NCBI GenBank assembly: GCA_027618625.1 | Contig: JAQCER010000059.1 | Location: 1-9,848 of the forward strand | DNA: 9,848 nt | Source of the DNA: Verrucomicrobiota bacterium | Lineage (GTDB): Bacteria > Verrucomicrobiota > Verrucomicrobiia > Verrucomicrobiales > DEV007 | Reading direction: 5' to 3' | In this document: positions 1 through 6,454 of the stretch, one piece after another | Layout: each line of letters opens with the position of its first letter | Numbering within the stretch: position 1 is the stretch's first letter | The notes under the pieces: model-generated | The model's input: only the letters and a program-made list of their open reading frames with translations | Databases searched by the model: none | Told to the model about the DNA's origin: nothing | Translations under genes and position numbers: made by a program

Positions 1-5
1 TTCCA

Positions 6-1442
6 ATGAGAATCATCCCGATCACCTGCCTTACCGCATGCCTTCTCTTAGCGAGTGGAGCTGCAACCGCTGATCCTGCACAAGTCTTCACATGCGATTT
101 CGAATCGGAAACGTGGTGGGAAGCGTGGGGGGAGAAAGAGCAGGATCCGCACACCGACACGGTAGCGGCGGACACTGCCAGGAAATTTGAACCTGCTGCA
201 GGCAAAGCACTTCGTATCCGGGTGGACAAAGGAGGTCACTACGGAGCGAGTCTGGCATTCGATTTCAAGAAGCGCACGGGAAGCGAACCGGAAGCGATCT
301 ACTTCCGCTACTACCTGCGATTTGCAGACGATTGGAAGCCTGAGCGCGGAGGTATGCTGCCGGGAATCGGCGGCACCTATGGACGCGCTGGCTGGGGTGG
401 ACGCAAGGTAAATGGGACCGATGGCTGGTCTGCACGTGGGTTGTTTCAAGGATTGGAAAAGGGTGACCCTGCCCGGACTCTCCGGACTCCAGTTGGGTTT
501 TATTGCTACCATGCTGACATGAAAGGCCACTATGGCGACGACTGGCTGTGGGAGCGAGATGGGTTCGCAGGTCTTGAGAATAATCGCTGGTACTGCATCG
601 AGCAACAGGTGCGACTGAACACACCGGGGAAGAACGACGGTGTCCTGCGCAGTTGGGTCGACGGTAATCTGGTGTTTGAAAAGACCGACGTCCGCATGCG
701 CGATGTGGATTTGCTCAAGATCGAAACCGTATGGCTCAATCTTTACTACGGCGGCACTTGGACTGCGGCAGACGACTACCACATCTACATCGATGACGTA
801 GCCATAAGCAAACAGCCCATTGGGACTACAGAGGAATCTGCTATGAAGGCACTCAAAGAAATCGGAGCGCACGTGTTCCATGACGCCAGGGGCAGCAAGA
901 TTACAGAAGTAAAACTCAACGGCATCAAGGATCTGAGCGATGCTGTTTTCAGTCACGTCGCCAGGTTTCATCATCTGACCGATCTCTCACTGGAGGAAAC
1001 GTCAATCTCAGGTGCGGCGCTCAAACACATCGCTGAACTAAAGCACCTCGAATGGCTGAACCTGTGGAAGAGCGGTATCGATGACGCCGGGCTCGCGCAT
1101 CTGAGCGGCCTGCGAAATCTTGATTCCCTCCCGATCGGAGGAACGAACATCACCGATGCTGGCCTCGATCACTTGAAATCCCTGCCCCGGCTCCGCTATC
1201 TCGGCGTGCGGGACACGGCGATCACCGATGCAGGAGTCCGACAACTAACCGAATTCCCTGCGCTGCTCGAATTGAACCTCCGCGGCACCAAAGTCACCGA
1301 CGCGTCGATCCCCGCATTGTGTGGCATGATGGCGCTTGAGAAACTTTGGCTCGGCAATACCGCCGTCACCGACGAGGGCATCGCTTCGATTAAGCAGGCG
1401 CTGCCAGGATGTGTCATCGTCCTTGAGCCCGAATCGAAGTGA
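6..1442 (+). CDS. Secreted polysaccharide-lyase-like protein with C-terminal leucine-rich repeats
   Basis: 478 residues, starting with a signal peptide (short basic start, hydrophobic core at about 5-20, likely cleavage after ATA/DPA near residue 22-24). Residues 25-270 look like a concanavalin-type beta-sandwich: 'YFRYYLRFADDW' (100-110), a Gly-rich 'GIGGTYGRAGWGGR' (120-133), 'GWSARG' (140-145) and a closing 'YIDDVAIS' strand (261-268). This pattern recalls PL14-type alginate lyase-like proteins; catalytic residues were not verified. Residues 324-468 are six consecutive LRRs of 24 residues (starts 324, 348, 372, 396, 420, 444), each with an 'ITDAGL'-like turn, preceded by a weaker one near 300. 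LRR tails of this kind are common in PVC-group secreted proteins and suggest ligand binding, but the substrate is unknown. The ATG lies five bases from the window edge, so upstream signals cannot be judged. Confidence 0.85.
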   Translation: MRIIPITCLTACLLLASGAATADPAQVFTCDFESETWWEAWGEKEQDPHTDTVAADTARKFEPAAGKALRIRVDKGGHYGASLAFDFKKRTGSEPEAIYFRYYLRFADDWKPERGGMLPGIGGTYGRAGWGGRKVNGTDGWSARGLFQGLEKGDPARTLRTPVGFYCYHADMKGHYGDDWLWERDGFAGLENNRWYCIEQQVRLNTPGKNDGVLRSWVDGNLVFEKTDVRMRDVDLLKIETVWLNLYYGGTWTAADDYHIYIDDVAISKQPIGTTEESAMKALKEIGAHVFHDARGSKITEVKLNGIKDLSDAVFSHVARFHHLTDLSLEETSISGAALKHIAELKHLEWLNLWKSGIDDAGLAHLSGLRNLDSLPIGGTNITDAGLDHLKSLPRLRYLGVRDTAITDAGVRQLTEFPALLELNLRGTKVTDASIPALCGMMALEKLWLGNTAVTDEGIASIKQALPGCVIVLEPESK

Positions 1443-1529
1443 GGCAGTGCGATGATGGGCGGTAGAACGGTGACAAATCTAAGAATTTCCCGTTGCCGTT
1501 GCGGATTTCAGAATGAGCCTCGGTGGCTG

Positions 1530-1763
1530 TCACATCCAGGGCTTACGCCCCGAGTACATGTTGTAGACGGTAACAAGTCCGAAGAGTCCAACCTGCGAGA
1601 GTGCGATTCCGACCATCCCCCAGTGAAGGAGAAAGGATCCGGCAAGGGATACCAGAATGCTGACTCCAGCAAACAGCCAACCGTTCCCCTCAAATTCAGT
1701 GTCGCCCACTTTGAAGAAGACGATTGCACTCGCAATCATGACAATGCTCAAGAACATCCTCAC
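1530..1763 (-). CDS. Small integral membrane protein of unknown function
   Basis: 77 residues if the GTG at 1763 is used; an ATG two codons later (1757) is equally possible. The frame stays open upstream to about 1826 but offers no other start. Three hydrophobic stretches are visible: 'MFLSIVMIASAIVFF' near the N-terminus, 'WLFAGVSILVSLAGSFLLHW' in the middle and 'MVGIALSQVGLFGLVTVY' near the end, so two or three membrane helices are likely; the tail 'SGRKPWM' is basic. I do not recognise a family. It converges with the LRR gene, with 87 bases between the two stop codons. It is preferred over the overlapping plus-strand frame because the hydrophobic segments are regular and the opposite-strand translation is not protein-like. 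Confidence 0.5.
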   Translation of the reverse strand: MRMFLSIVMIASAIVFFKVGDTEFEGNGWLFAGVSILVSLAGSFLLHWGMVGIALSQVGLFGLVTVYNMYSGRKPWM

Positions 1764-1921
1764 CGATGGCTTTGTCCAGGGCGTCGCACAATTACAATCC
1801 TGAACAGTGTTTGCACAGCGGCTTTAGTTGCCGGTTGCGAGTGTTATCTCTCCTCGGGCGTAACACGTTTCCTGCACAAAATCACGTGTTCTTTTGAGCA
1901 TGTTGCCGTAGTGGTGACAGA

Positions 1922-1948
1922 TTGACACCACCCTCCCTTTGGTATACC
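1922..1948 (+). promoter_or_regulatory. Possible sigma-70-type promoter for the PEP-CTERM gene
   Basis: A perfect TTGACA at 1922-1927 is followed, after a 15-base spacer, by TATACC at 1943-1948 (four of six consensus positions). The spacer is shorter than the usual 17. The position would give a leader of roughly 90 bases before the ATG at 2048. The TTG of this box could formally serve as a start codon, but a promoter reading is more natural because the signal peptide begins only at 2048. This is consensus matching only. Confidence 0.3.
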
Positions 1949-2047
1949 GAACCCGTTAACCCCTTTTTGATGGAGAATACTATTACTAGAGCGGAATGTG
2001 CGTTCTTTTGCTTGCCCAACGCCCTGTATTCTGGTTCCCTTGCGGCA

Positions 2048-2770
2048 ATGTCCCAAAGTTGCTGCATCTTCGCGTTTCTGGTTGTTTCACTTCTCGGCGC
2101 TCCGGCGATCCTGGCCGGCACGATTTCTATCCCCGCAACGTCGCAAGCCTCGTTTCAGGAGAGCCAGGCGTTTTCGCGGCCCCGAAATGTTGGCCAGACG
2201 TTTGTCGTTCCCTCCCCGACGAGCGAAAGCCTTCTCACCGACTTTTCGTTCAACATCACCAATGTTCCGAATGGCGATCTAGATTACGAGGCCTACCTGT
2301 TTCAGTGGAACCCCGGGTCGAATGCCCCGATTGGCGGAGCCCTTTTCCAGAGCGGCATGCAAACGGCAATCGCCACTGGTGTCGTTCAGTTCACCGGCCT
2401 CAACCTCTCGTTAAATCCGGCGCTGACCTATGTGGCCCTCCTTTCCACACAAGGGCCGGTGCCGTTCAACGATAACGAGGAACTTGGAAACGTCGGATCG
2501 AATGCCACGGCTCCTTACGCGGGTGGCGCGTTTGTGCGTTAGGAGACGCCGACCTTCGCGACGACCAGCTTCACGAGCGAGGCGTGGCAGGTATTTGACG
2601 GCGGCGCGCCCTTGAACAACAATGTTGACCTCGAATTCACGGCGACGTTTGTGGTCCCCGAGCCCTCGACCAGCGCCTTTTTGATTCTCTCCGCAATCGC
2701 ACTTCTCGGAACGCGGCGGCGGCGGCTGGGAGGATTCCAAGCTCCCGTCACGCCTATCAGGCCAGGCTAG
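2048..2770 (+). pseudogene. PEP-CTERM sorting-domain protein interrupted by an in-frame TAG
   Basis: From the ATG at 2048 the product begins with a signal peptide ('CCIFAFLVVSLLGAPAILAG'), followed by a beta-rich secreted domain. A TAG at 2540-2542 (codon 165) stops it at 164 residues. The same frame runs on without another stop for 75 codons to a TAG at 2768-2770, and this downstream part is clearly coding: it ends in a textbook PEP-CTERM signal, with 'VPEPSTS' at about 203-209 (PEP at 2657-2665), a hydrophobic helix 'AFLILSAIALLG' and an arginine cluster 'TRRRR'. Such tails are recognised by exosortase for surface sorting. Without readthrough the product would lose its anchor. One base change, CAG to TAG, would explain the break. 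The frame is also open upstream to a TTG at 1922, but the signal peptide favours 2048. About 14 residues follow the first arginines, slightly more than usual. Confidence 0.8.
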
Positions 2771-3024
2771 GAAGCGAACTGAAGTTCCGAGAGCATGCTG
2801 TAGACTCCGGCGGTGCGGTTGCTGAGTTTGTCGTGGGTTCCGGATTCGGCGACTTGGCCAGTTTTGAGGCCGATGATGCGGTCGGCGTCCCGCACCGTGG
2901 CGAGACGGTGAGCGATGATGACGGAAGTGCTGTTCCGCACGAGCTTGTCGAGGGTGAAGCAAATCAGGGACGCGGCATTGAGCAATTGAGCAAATAAGAA
3001 TTGAGCAAATAAGGGACGTGGCAT
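2767..3024 (-). pseudogene. C-terminal remnant of an ABC exporter ATPase
   Basis: Residues from about 25 to the end match the last part of an exporter-type ABC ATPase (MsbA/HlyB-like): 'LDKLVRNSTSVIIAHRLATV' contains the H-loop histidine, followed by 'RDADRIIGLKTGQVAESGTH' and a 'VYSMLSELQF' end typical of these subunits. Walker A, Q-loop, signature motif and Walker B are absent, as are the membrane helices, so about 90% of a normal gene is missing. Homology stops near 2952, eight bases before a direct-repeat patch; the first ~24 residues of the open frame come from that repeat DNA and are not ABC sequence. Its TAG overlaps the TAG of the PEP-CTERM gene in a shared CTAG (2767-2770). It is almost certainly non-functional. 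Confidence 0.8.
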
Positions 3025-3025
3025 T
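2960..3025. repeat. Short direct repeats at the ABC remnant breakpoint
   Basis: Two 20-base copies, 2960-2979 and 3006-3025, share the pattern CAAAT(C/A)AGGGACG(C/T)GGCATT and differ at two positions. Between them lies a perfect 15-base tandem repeat, AATTGAGCAAATAAG, at 2984-2998 and 2999-3013, with a partial third copy (ATTGAGC) at 2977-2983. The patch begins exactly where the ABC ATPase homology ends, which suggests a rearrangement or insertion scar. It may be a remnant of a small interspersed repeat; no transposase is seen nearby. Confidence 0.75.
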
Positions 3026-3048
3026 ATTTGTGGACATTGCCACGACCC
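3013..3048. repeat. Imperfect palindrome (REP-like hairpin)
   Basis: GGGACGTGGCA at 3013-3023 pairs with TGCCACGACCC at 3038-3048: ten of eleven positions, with one A-A mismatch and a 14-base loop. It shares its left arm with the second 20-base direct repeat. No T-run follows, so a terminator role is not supported. The form resembles REP-type palindromes moved by Y1 transposases, but this is inference. Confidence 0.55.
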
Positions 3049-3076
3049 TCAGCCGAAAATGAACTGTCAGAACCAA

Positions 3077-3216
3077 GCCGCCCCATGGCAGCCCGTTGAG
3101 GTAAACGAAATCAGGGGGCGATGAGTTTTACGGAGGGAATTTAGTAGTGCCTGTCACTTAGATTTGGTCACCTAAATCTGTCCAGATCTTCGAGCAATAC
3201 AGACCTCGCTGGCCAA
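3077..3216. other. Non-coding stretch with three clustered dyads
   Basis: No convincing gene lies here. Three inverted repeats follow each other within 42 bases: AGTG/CACT around CCTGT (3146-3158); AGATTT/AAATCT (3160-3165 with 3174-3179), extendable by a G-T and a G-C pair to a four-base loop; and ATCTG/CAGAT (3176-3180 with 3183-3187). The last two overlap and would compete. The motif GTGCCTGTCAC at 3147-3157 resembles, as I recall, ends of REP elements linked to Y1 transposases in other bacteria; this was not checked. Confidence 0.45.
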
Positions 3217-3258
3217 ATGGGTGAGATGGCCGTAGGGATAAGCGATCGGCAGCCGCGT

Positions 3259-3456
3259 ATGGAAGAATCCGTTCCCCAAAAGAAACTGATAGATCGCATT
3301 GTTTTCGTCGGAGCCGTGTTGCCGTCAGGCGTCACAGCGATCGCTATCAGTCACTTCACCCTGTTGCCATTCGATCAGTCGCTGATCATCGCCGCAGGAT
3401 TGGCTGTTCTCACTTGGCTCTCATGGAGAAAGTTCGTTCCTGGGAAAGAGGCGTAA
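3259..3456 (+). CDS. Putative small two-helix membrane protein
   Basis: 65 residues from the ATG at 3259; the frame also has ATGs at 3217 and 3226. The chosen start gives a charged N-terminus 'MEESVPQKKLIDR' directly before the first hydrophobic stretch 'IVFVGAVLPSGVTAIAI'. A second, 'SLIIAAGLAVLTWLSW', is followed by a basic tail 'RKFVPGKEA'. This is a plausible helical hairpin, but none of the starts has a good ribosome binding site and no family is recognised. It converges with the pRiA4b-like gene across a 65-base gap. It could be a chance frame. Confidence 0.4.
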   Translation: MEESVPQKKLIDRIVFVGAVLPSGVTAIAISHFTLLPFDQSLIIAAGLAVLTWLSWRKFVPGKEA

Positions 3457-3495
3457 GAAGAATTCAAGCGGATTTCCCGAGGCACACTAACGATC

Positions 3496-3508
3496 CTGCA
3501 TCGTGCAG
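3496..3508. terminator. Weak hairpin between convergent genes
   Basis: CTGCA (3496-3500), loop TCG, TGCAG (3504-3508) form a five-base stem in the gap between two converging genes, followed on the plus strand by TTGGTTTT. The position fits a shared terminator, but the stem is short and the T-run interrupted. Confidence 0.2.
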
Positions 3509-3521
3509 TTGGTTTTCGAAT

Positions 3522-4082
3522 TTACAGCTTCACTTTCCGTACCCGCTGATTGGTGTCATTCAGATCAAACGCTCTGGGATCAAACTCCTCACCGAGCCAA
3601 TCGAGCAGATCCTCACGTTCGGGATGCTCCTTGTCCGCCATCGCCGCTACCAGGTTTTCATACCCGGGAATTCCACCGCAATCTTCTGGAGGACAGGCAC
3701 CCTCTCCGGACAAGCAGACAGCTTCTCGTTTGCCTCTTTCCACAACGGTGATTTTCTCGACCGTGATGAGGTGTTCCCAGGAGTCTCCGAAGTCGTATAC
3801 ATAATAGAGCCGATCACCTTCCTCCTCAAGCAATCGCTCAAGGATCACCGTGCTTTCGTCATAGGCGTCACCGAATTCGTCCGCTGCGAATGAGCCTCCC
3901 ACAGGGCCGAAGTTGTCGCCATCCATCGTGCTGAATTCGTGAAGGTGACTGAATTCCCATGGCATAGCGTTTTGAATCAACCTGTGCAGATCGCCCAGCG
4001 AGATGTCTCCAGGGGTTCGGAGAACCCGTACGACGGGCGGTTTGATGTTCAAGAGTTTGACCTGCAGCTGGTAAAAATTCAT
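3522..4082 (-). CDS. Plasmid pRiA4b ORF-3-like family protein
   Basis: 186 residues from the ATG at 4082. It is recognised by the family layout: an opening 'MNFYQLQVKLLNIKPPVVRV' (Y-x-L-x-(V/I)-x-L ... KPP), then 'DISLGDLHRLIQNAMPWEFS' and 'HLHEF', a core 'YVYDFGDSWEHLITVEK', and an ending 'CLSGEGACPPEDCGGIPGYE' followed by a 'FDPRAFDLNDTNQRVR' tail. These blocks are diagnostic of pRiA4b_Orf3 domains; the Cys-rich segment is always present in the long form. Biochemical function is unknown. The frame extends 23 codons upstream to an ATG at 4151, but homologues usually begin at the 'Y-x-L' block, so 4082 is preferred; neither start has a strong ribosome binding site. The gene appears intact and ends in TAA. 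Confidence 0.85.
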   Translation of the reverse strand: MNFYQLQVKLLNIKPPVVRVLRTPGDISLGDLHRLIQNAMPWEFSHLHEFSTMDGDNFGPVGGSFAADEFGDAYDESTVILERLLEEEGDRLYYVYDFGDSWEHLITVEKITVVERGKREAVCLSGEGACPPEDCGGIPGYENLVAAMADKEHPEREDLLDWLGEEFDPRAFDLNDTNQRVRKVKL

Positions 4083-4163
4083 TGAGAACGATGGGATCGA
4101 ACTCCGAGGGTACACAAATGGAATCTCATCCATTCTGGCGTTGAAGTTCATCCCGTCGTTTGC

Positions 4164-4469
4164 TCACATCATACCAGTGCTCTTGACCATCCGGTCGAGA
4201 CTGGCAAAATCGGTTCCCTGATCTGCAAATCCAGCGACGGAACCGATGTCTTCTGCGGCGGAGTTCACCAACCCCTGCGCTTGCTACAGCTTTTCGAGAG
4301 CTGCGAGCACTTTGGAGTCGGTCGTGGTGTCACGAAATTTCTCAACGCTTTCAACGCCAGCTGGCACGGTCGCGCCGGTGGCCGTCGTGACGCTACCGAC
4401 CGTGAGATTGACGGCGGCGATGGCGGATTCCGCAGCGGCATGGTGCAGGGCATACCAAACCACGAGCAT
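4164..4469 (-). pseudogene. Unrecognised reading frame split by an in-frame TAG
   Basis: Starts with an ATG at 4469, ten bases downstream of the DUF1501 stop on the same strand. The first 61 codons ('MLVVWYALHHAAAESAIAAV...VEKFRDTTTDSKVLAALEKL') end at a TAG (4284-4286). The same frame continues for 39 codons ('QAQGLVNSAAEDIGSVAG...LDRMVKSTGMM') to a TGA at 4164-4166. Third positions are rich in G and C on both sides of the TAG, as expected for coding sequence in this genome, and composition is protein-like. A single CAG-to-TAG change would account for the break. I recognise no domain. It may be a broken small gene or the remains of a larger one. Nothing else is seen between 4152 and 4478. 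Confidence 0.35.
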
Positions 4470-4478
4470 TTGAACCTG

Positions 4479-5846
4479 CTAGATCAACTCTCGAATCGGC
4501 TTGGCATTGCCGTCCACCAGGAGGTGGGGGCGACCGGAAACGTCGGTGATGGACGTGGTTGCAGCGTCGATTCCCAGATTGTGGTAGAGCGTGGCGAACA
4601 CTTCGGCAAACGACACCGGGCGATCCACGGCCTCGCCACCGAGGCGGTCGGTCGCGCCAATGACTTGACCGGTCTGCATGCCGCCTCCGGCAAGCAGGGC
4701 CATCGCCACTCGCGGCCAGTGATCGCGCCCCACCTGCGCACTGATCGTCGGCGTGCGTCCGAATTCGCCCCAGACCAGAACGGTCGTATTCTTGTCGAGC
4801 CCCCGGTCATGGAGGTCGTCGATCAACGCGCTGATGGCATTGTCGAAAATCGGAAAGTCCTCCTTCTCGCGCCGGAAAATTTCGTTGCCTGGGCCGCCAT
4901 GCCAATCCCATTTGCTGTAGTTGACGGTGACGACGCGGGCGCCGGCTTCGATCAATCTCCTCGCCGTCAGAAAACTCTGCGGCACTCGTGGAGCGCCATT
5001 GTCGTCGATCCGCTTGACCTCGTCGCCCTTGCCGTAGCGCTCGACCAATTTTGGATCCTCCTTTGAAAGATCCAGAGCATCGCCCAGACGGGAAGATGTC
5101 AGGATGCCGATCGCCTGCTGGGAGAACGCGTCGAGCCCTTCCATCATGCCGCTCGAATCGGCTGCGCGCCGAAAACTGTCAAGACTGACGCGAAGGCCTT
5201 GGCGATCTTCGAGGCGGTCGAGAGTGACGCCATTGAGCATCATGTCCGCGCGTGTCGGCCCGACCGGTCGGAACGAAGACTGGGTGACCCCGAGCATCCC
5301 GGGCCCGGGTTCGTTGTAGGGCCCGTGTGTGCATTCGTAGCACATGCTCACAAAGGGCGGCGTCCCCCGGTGCACCGGCCCTTGGAGCTTGCCTACGATA
5401 CTTCCGAACGGAGCCCAACCGCCGGGAGGCGCCGGCTGGTCCTGATGAGTCCGGCCGGTGTAACACTGGAAGGCGTCGTGATCGGCCTGCGCACCCACCA
5501 GCGAGCGGATGATCGCGAACTTGTCCATCCGCTTCGCCATCTGCGGAAACAACTCGCATATCTCAATTCCGGGCACGTTGGTGCCAATGGGCCGCATTGG
5601 CCCGGCGATCTCCGACGGCGCGTTCGGCTTCAGGTCGAACATGTCCTGATGCGGTGGACCGCCAACCAGATAGATCATGATCACCGATTTCTGCGAACTG
5701 CCGATTCCCAGGCGAGACTCCGCAGCCAGCAAATCGGGCAAGGATAAACCAAGTGCACCAAGCCCTCCGATCTTCAGGAAATTGCGCCGGTTGGTTCCGT
5801 CGCAGAACTGGGCCTTCCGATCGCGTGGAGCTAGAATCTTCAGCAT
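4479..5846 (-). CDS. DUF1501 family protein with Tat signal
   Basis: 455 residues from the ATG at 5846. The N-terminus has the usual DUF1501 form: 'CDGTNRRNFLKIGGLGALGL' (twin arginines 20-21) and then 'SLPDLLAAES', a Tat export signal. Family blocks follow: 'MIYLVGGPPHQDMFDLKP' (about 57-74), 'PGIEICELFPQMAKRMDKFA' (92-111), 'WDWHGG' (313-318), 'VWGEFGRTP' (358-366), 'GRDHWP' (373-378) and a 'RPVSFAEVFATLYHNLGI' end. DUF1501 belongs to the alkaline phosphatase/sulfatase-like superfamily and is heavily expanded in PVC bacteria; its substrate is unknown. It often sits next to a DUF1549/DUF1553 gene, which is missing here. The frame is open a further 80 codons upstream to 6086, but that part is low-complexity and not family-like. 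Length is normal and the gene appears intact. Confidence 0.9.
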   Translation of the reverse strand: MLKILAPRDRKAQFCDGTNRRNFLKIGGLGALGLSLPDLLAAESRLGIGSSQKSVIMIYLVGGPPHQDMFDLKPNAPSEIAGPMRPIGTNVPGIEICELFPQMAKRMDKFAIIRSLVGAQADHDAFQCYTGRTHQDQPAPPGGWAPFGSIVGKLQGPVHRGTPPFVSMCYECTHGPYNEPGPGMLGVTQSSFRPVGPTRADMMLNGVTLDRLEDRQGLRVSLDSFRRAADSSGMMEGLDAFSQQAIGILTSSRLGDALDLSKEDPKLVERYGKGDEVKRIDDNGAPRVPQSFLTARRLIEAGARVVTVNYSKWDWHGGPGNEIFRREKEDFPIFDNAISALIDDLHDRGLDKNTTVLVWGEFGRTPTISAQVGRDHWPRVAMALLAGGGMQTGQVIGATDRLGGEAVDRPVSFAEVFATLYHNLGIDAATTSITDVSGRPHLLVDGNAKPIRELI

Positions 5847-5942
5847 GGACCAAGAAGCTATCCGATAAATCCAGAGAAGGAAGGAATTTAATGCCACGAG
5901 AGCAATGTCCCGCGAATCCACCCAGGGGATTGGTGTGCAGTC

Positions 5943-5969
5943 GAACCAATTGAACCAATTGAACCATTT
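5943..5969. repeat. Three 9-base tandem units upstream of the DUF1501 gene
   Basis: GAACCAATT occurs at 5943-5951 and 5952-5960, followed by GAACCATTT at 5961-5969 (one base different). It lies about 100 bases upstream of the DUF1501 start, in the presumed leader or promoter region. It may be a slippage product or a set of phased binding sites; no function can be assigned. Confidence 0.5.
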
Positions 5970-6086
5970 CAAAACAATGCGTACCGAGTAACGTCTTAGA
6001 CACTCTCTGGCCGTCTCCTCGCTAACGGGAAAAGAAATCAACTCTAACCCGAAACTGAGATGAAAACACCGTCGTTCATCCGGCAT

Positions 6087-6454
6087 TTATCCCTTTTCTC
6101 CCACAAGAACGCACTGACAGTCGCCGTGCTCGCGATCTTGTCGATCTTGTGCATCCACCTCATCGCTACCGGGGGCAGTTTCGAGTAGGCATCTTGAAGT
6201 AGCTCGAAAGCAAGAACTGGCGGCCAAGGCCACGTTAGAGGGAGCCGACTGACCCGCACTGAGCCCGTACTGCAGGGGTGCGAAACCGGTGACGAAGTCG
6301 CTCGCAGCTCGATCTCCCAGGCGACGATTGGATTGCTGCCATCGCTGGACGGCGTGTCAACGTTGGTCTCAGCCGTTGGCAATACCAACCGCACCTGCCA
6401 ACTGTAGAAATCTGCCTACTCTATCCATTGGGAAAACCTGAGTATCGTGGCGAA
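6087..6454. other. Intergenic stretch without a convincing gene
   Basis: 368 bases between the DUF1501 leader and the esterase gene. A minus-strand frame at 6044-6394 (GTG start) is open, and its first part ('WQVRLVLPTAETNV', 'SSDGSNPIVAWEIELRA') is protein-like, but the rest is rich in Pro, Ser and Trp and loses that character. This might be a decayed gene piece, possibly with a frameshift. No tRNA, strong hairpin or clear promoter is visible. Confidence 0.3.

Noticed and set aside
48..974. 308-codon minus-strand frame opposite the LRR protein
   Set aside because: The plus-strand product has a signal peptide, a recognisable fold and regular LRRs. The minus-strand translation has no such features.
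1452..1925. 157-codon plus-strand frame
   Set aside because: The translation is rich in His, Cys and Asn without hydrophobic or motif structure, and it overlaps the more plausible small membrane protein on the other strand.
2411..3076. 221-codon minus-strand frame across the PEP-CTERM tail and ABC remnant
   Set aside because: The Arg-rich translation lacks motifs, while two other frames in the same DNA match known families.
2540..4286. Genome-wide recoding of TAG as a sense codon
   Set aside because: Several frames here end in TAG at normal family ends (DUF1501, kinase membrane part, ABC remnant), so TAG functions as stop.
4281..5066. Long plus-strand open frame (261 codons) opposite the DUF1501 gene
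   Set aside because: It is antisense to a well-conserved DUF1501 protein, and its translation shows no domain; the length follows from the GC-rich codon pattern of the real gene.
5847..6086. 80-codon N-terminal extension of the DUF1501 frame
   Set aside because: It would bury the Tat signal inside the protein and contains a 9-base repeat product (FNWFNWF); family members start at the position used here.
6044..6394. 116-codon minus-strand frame with GTG start
   Set aside because: Only its first third is protein-like; there is no ribosome binding site or family match, so it is kept as a note on the intergenic stretch and not called a gene.
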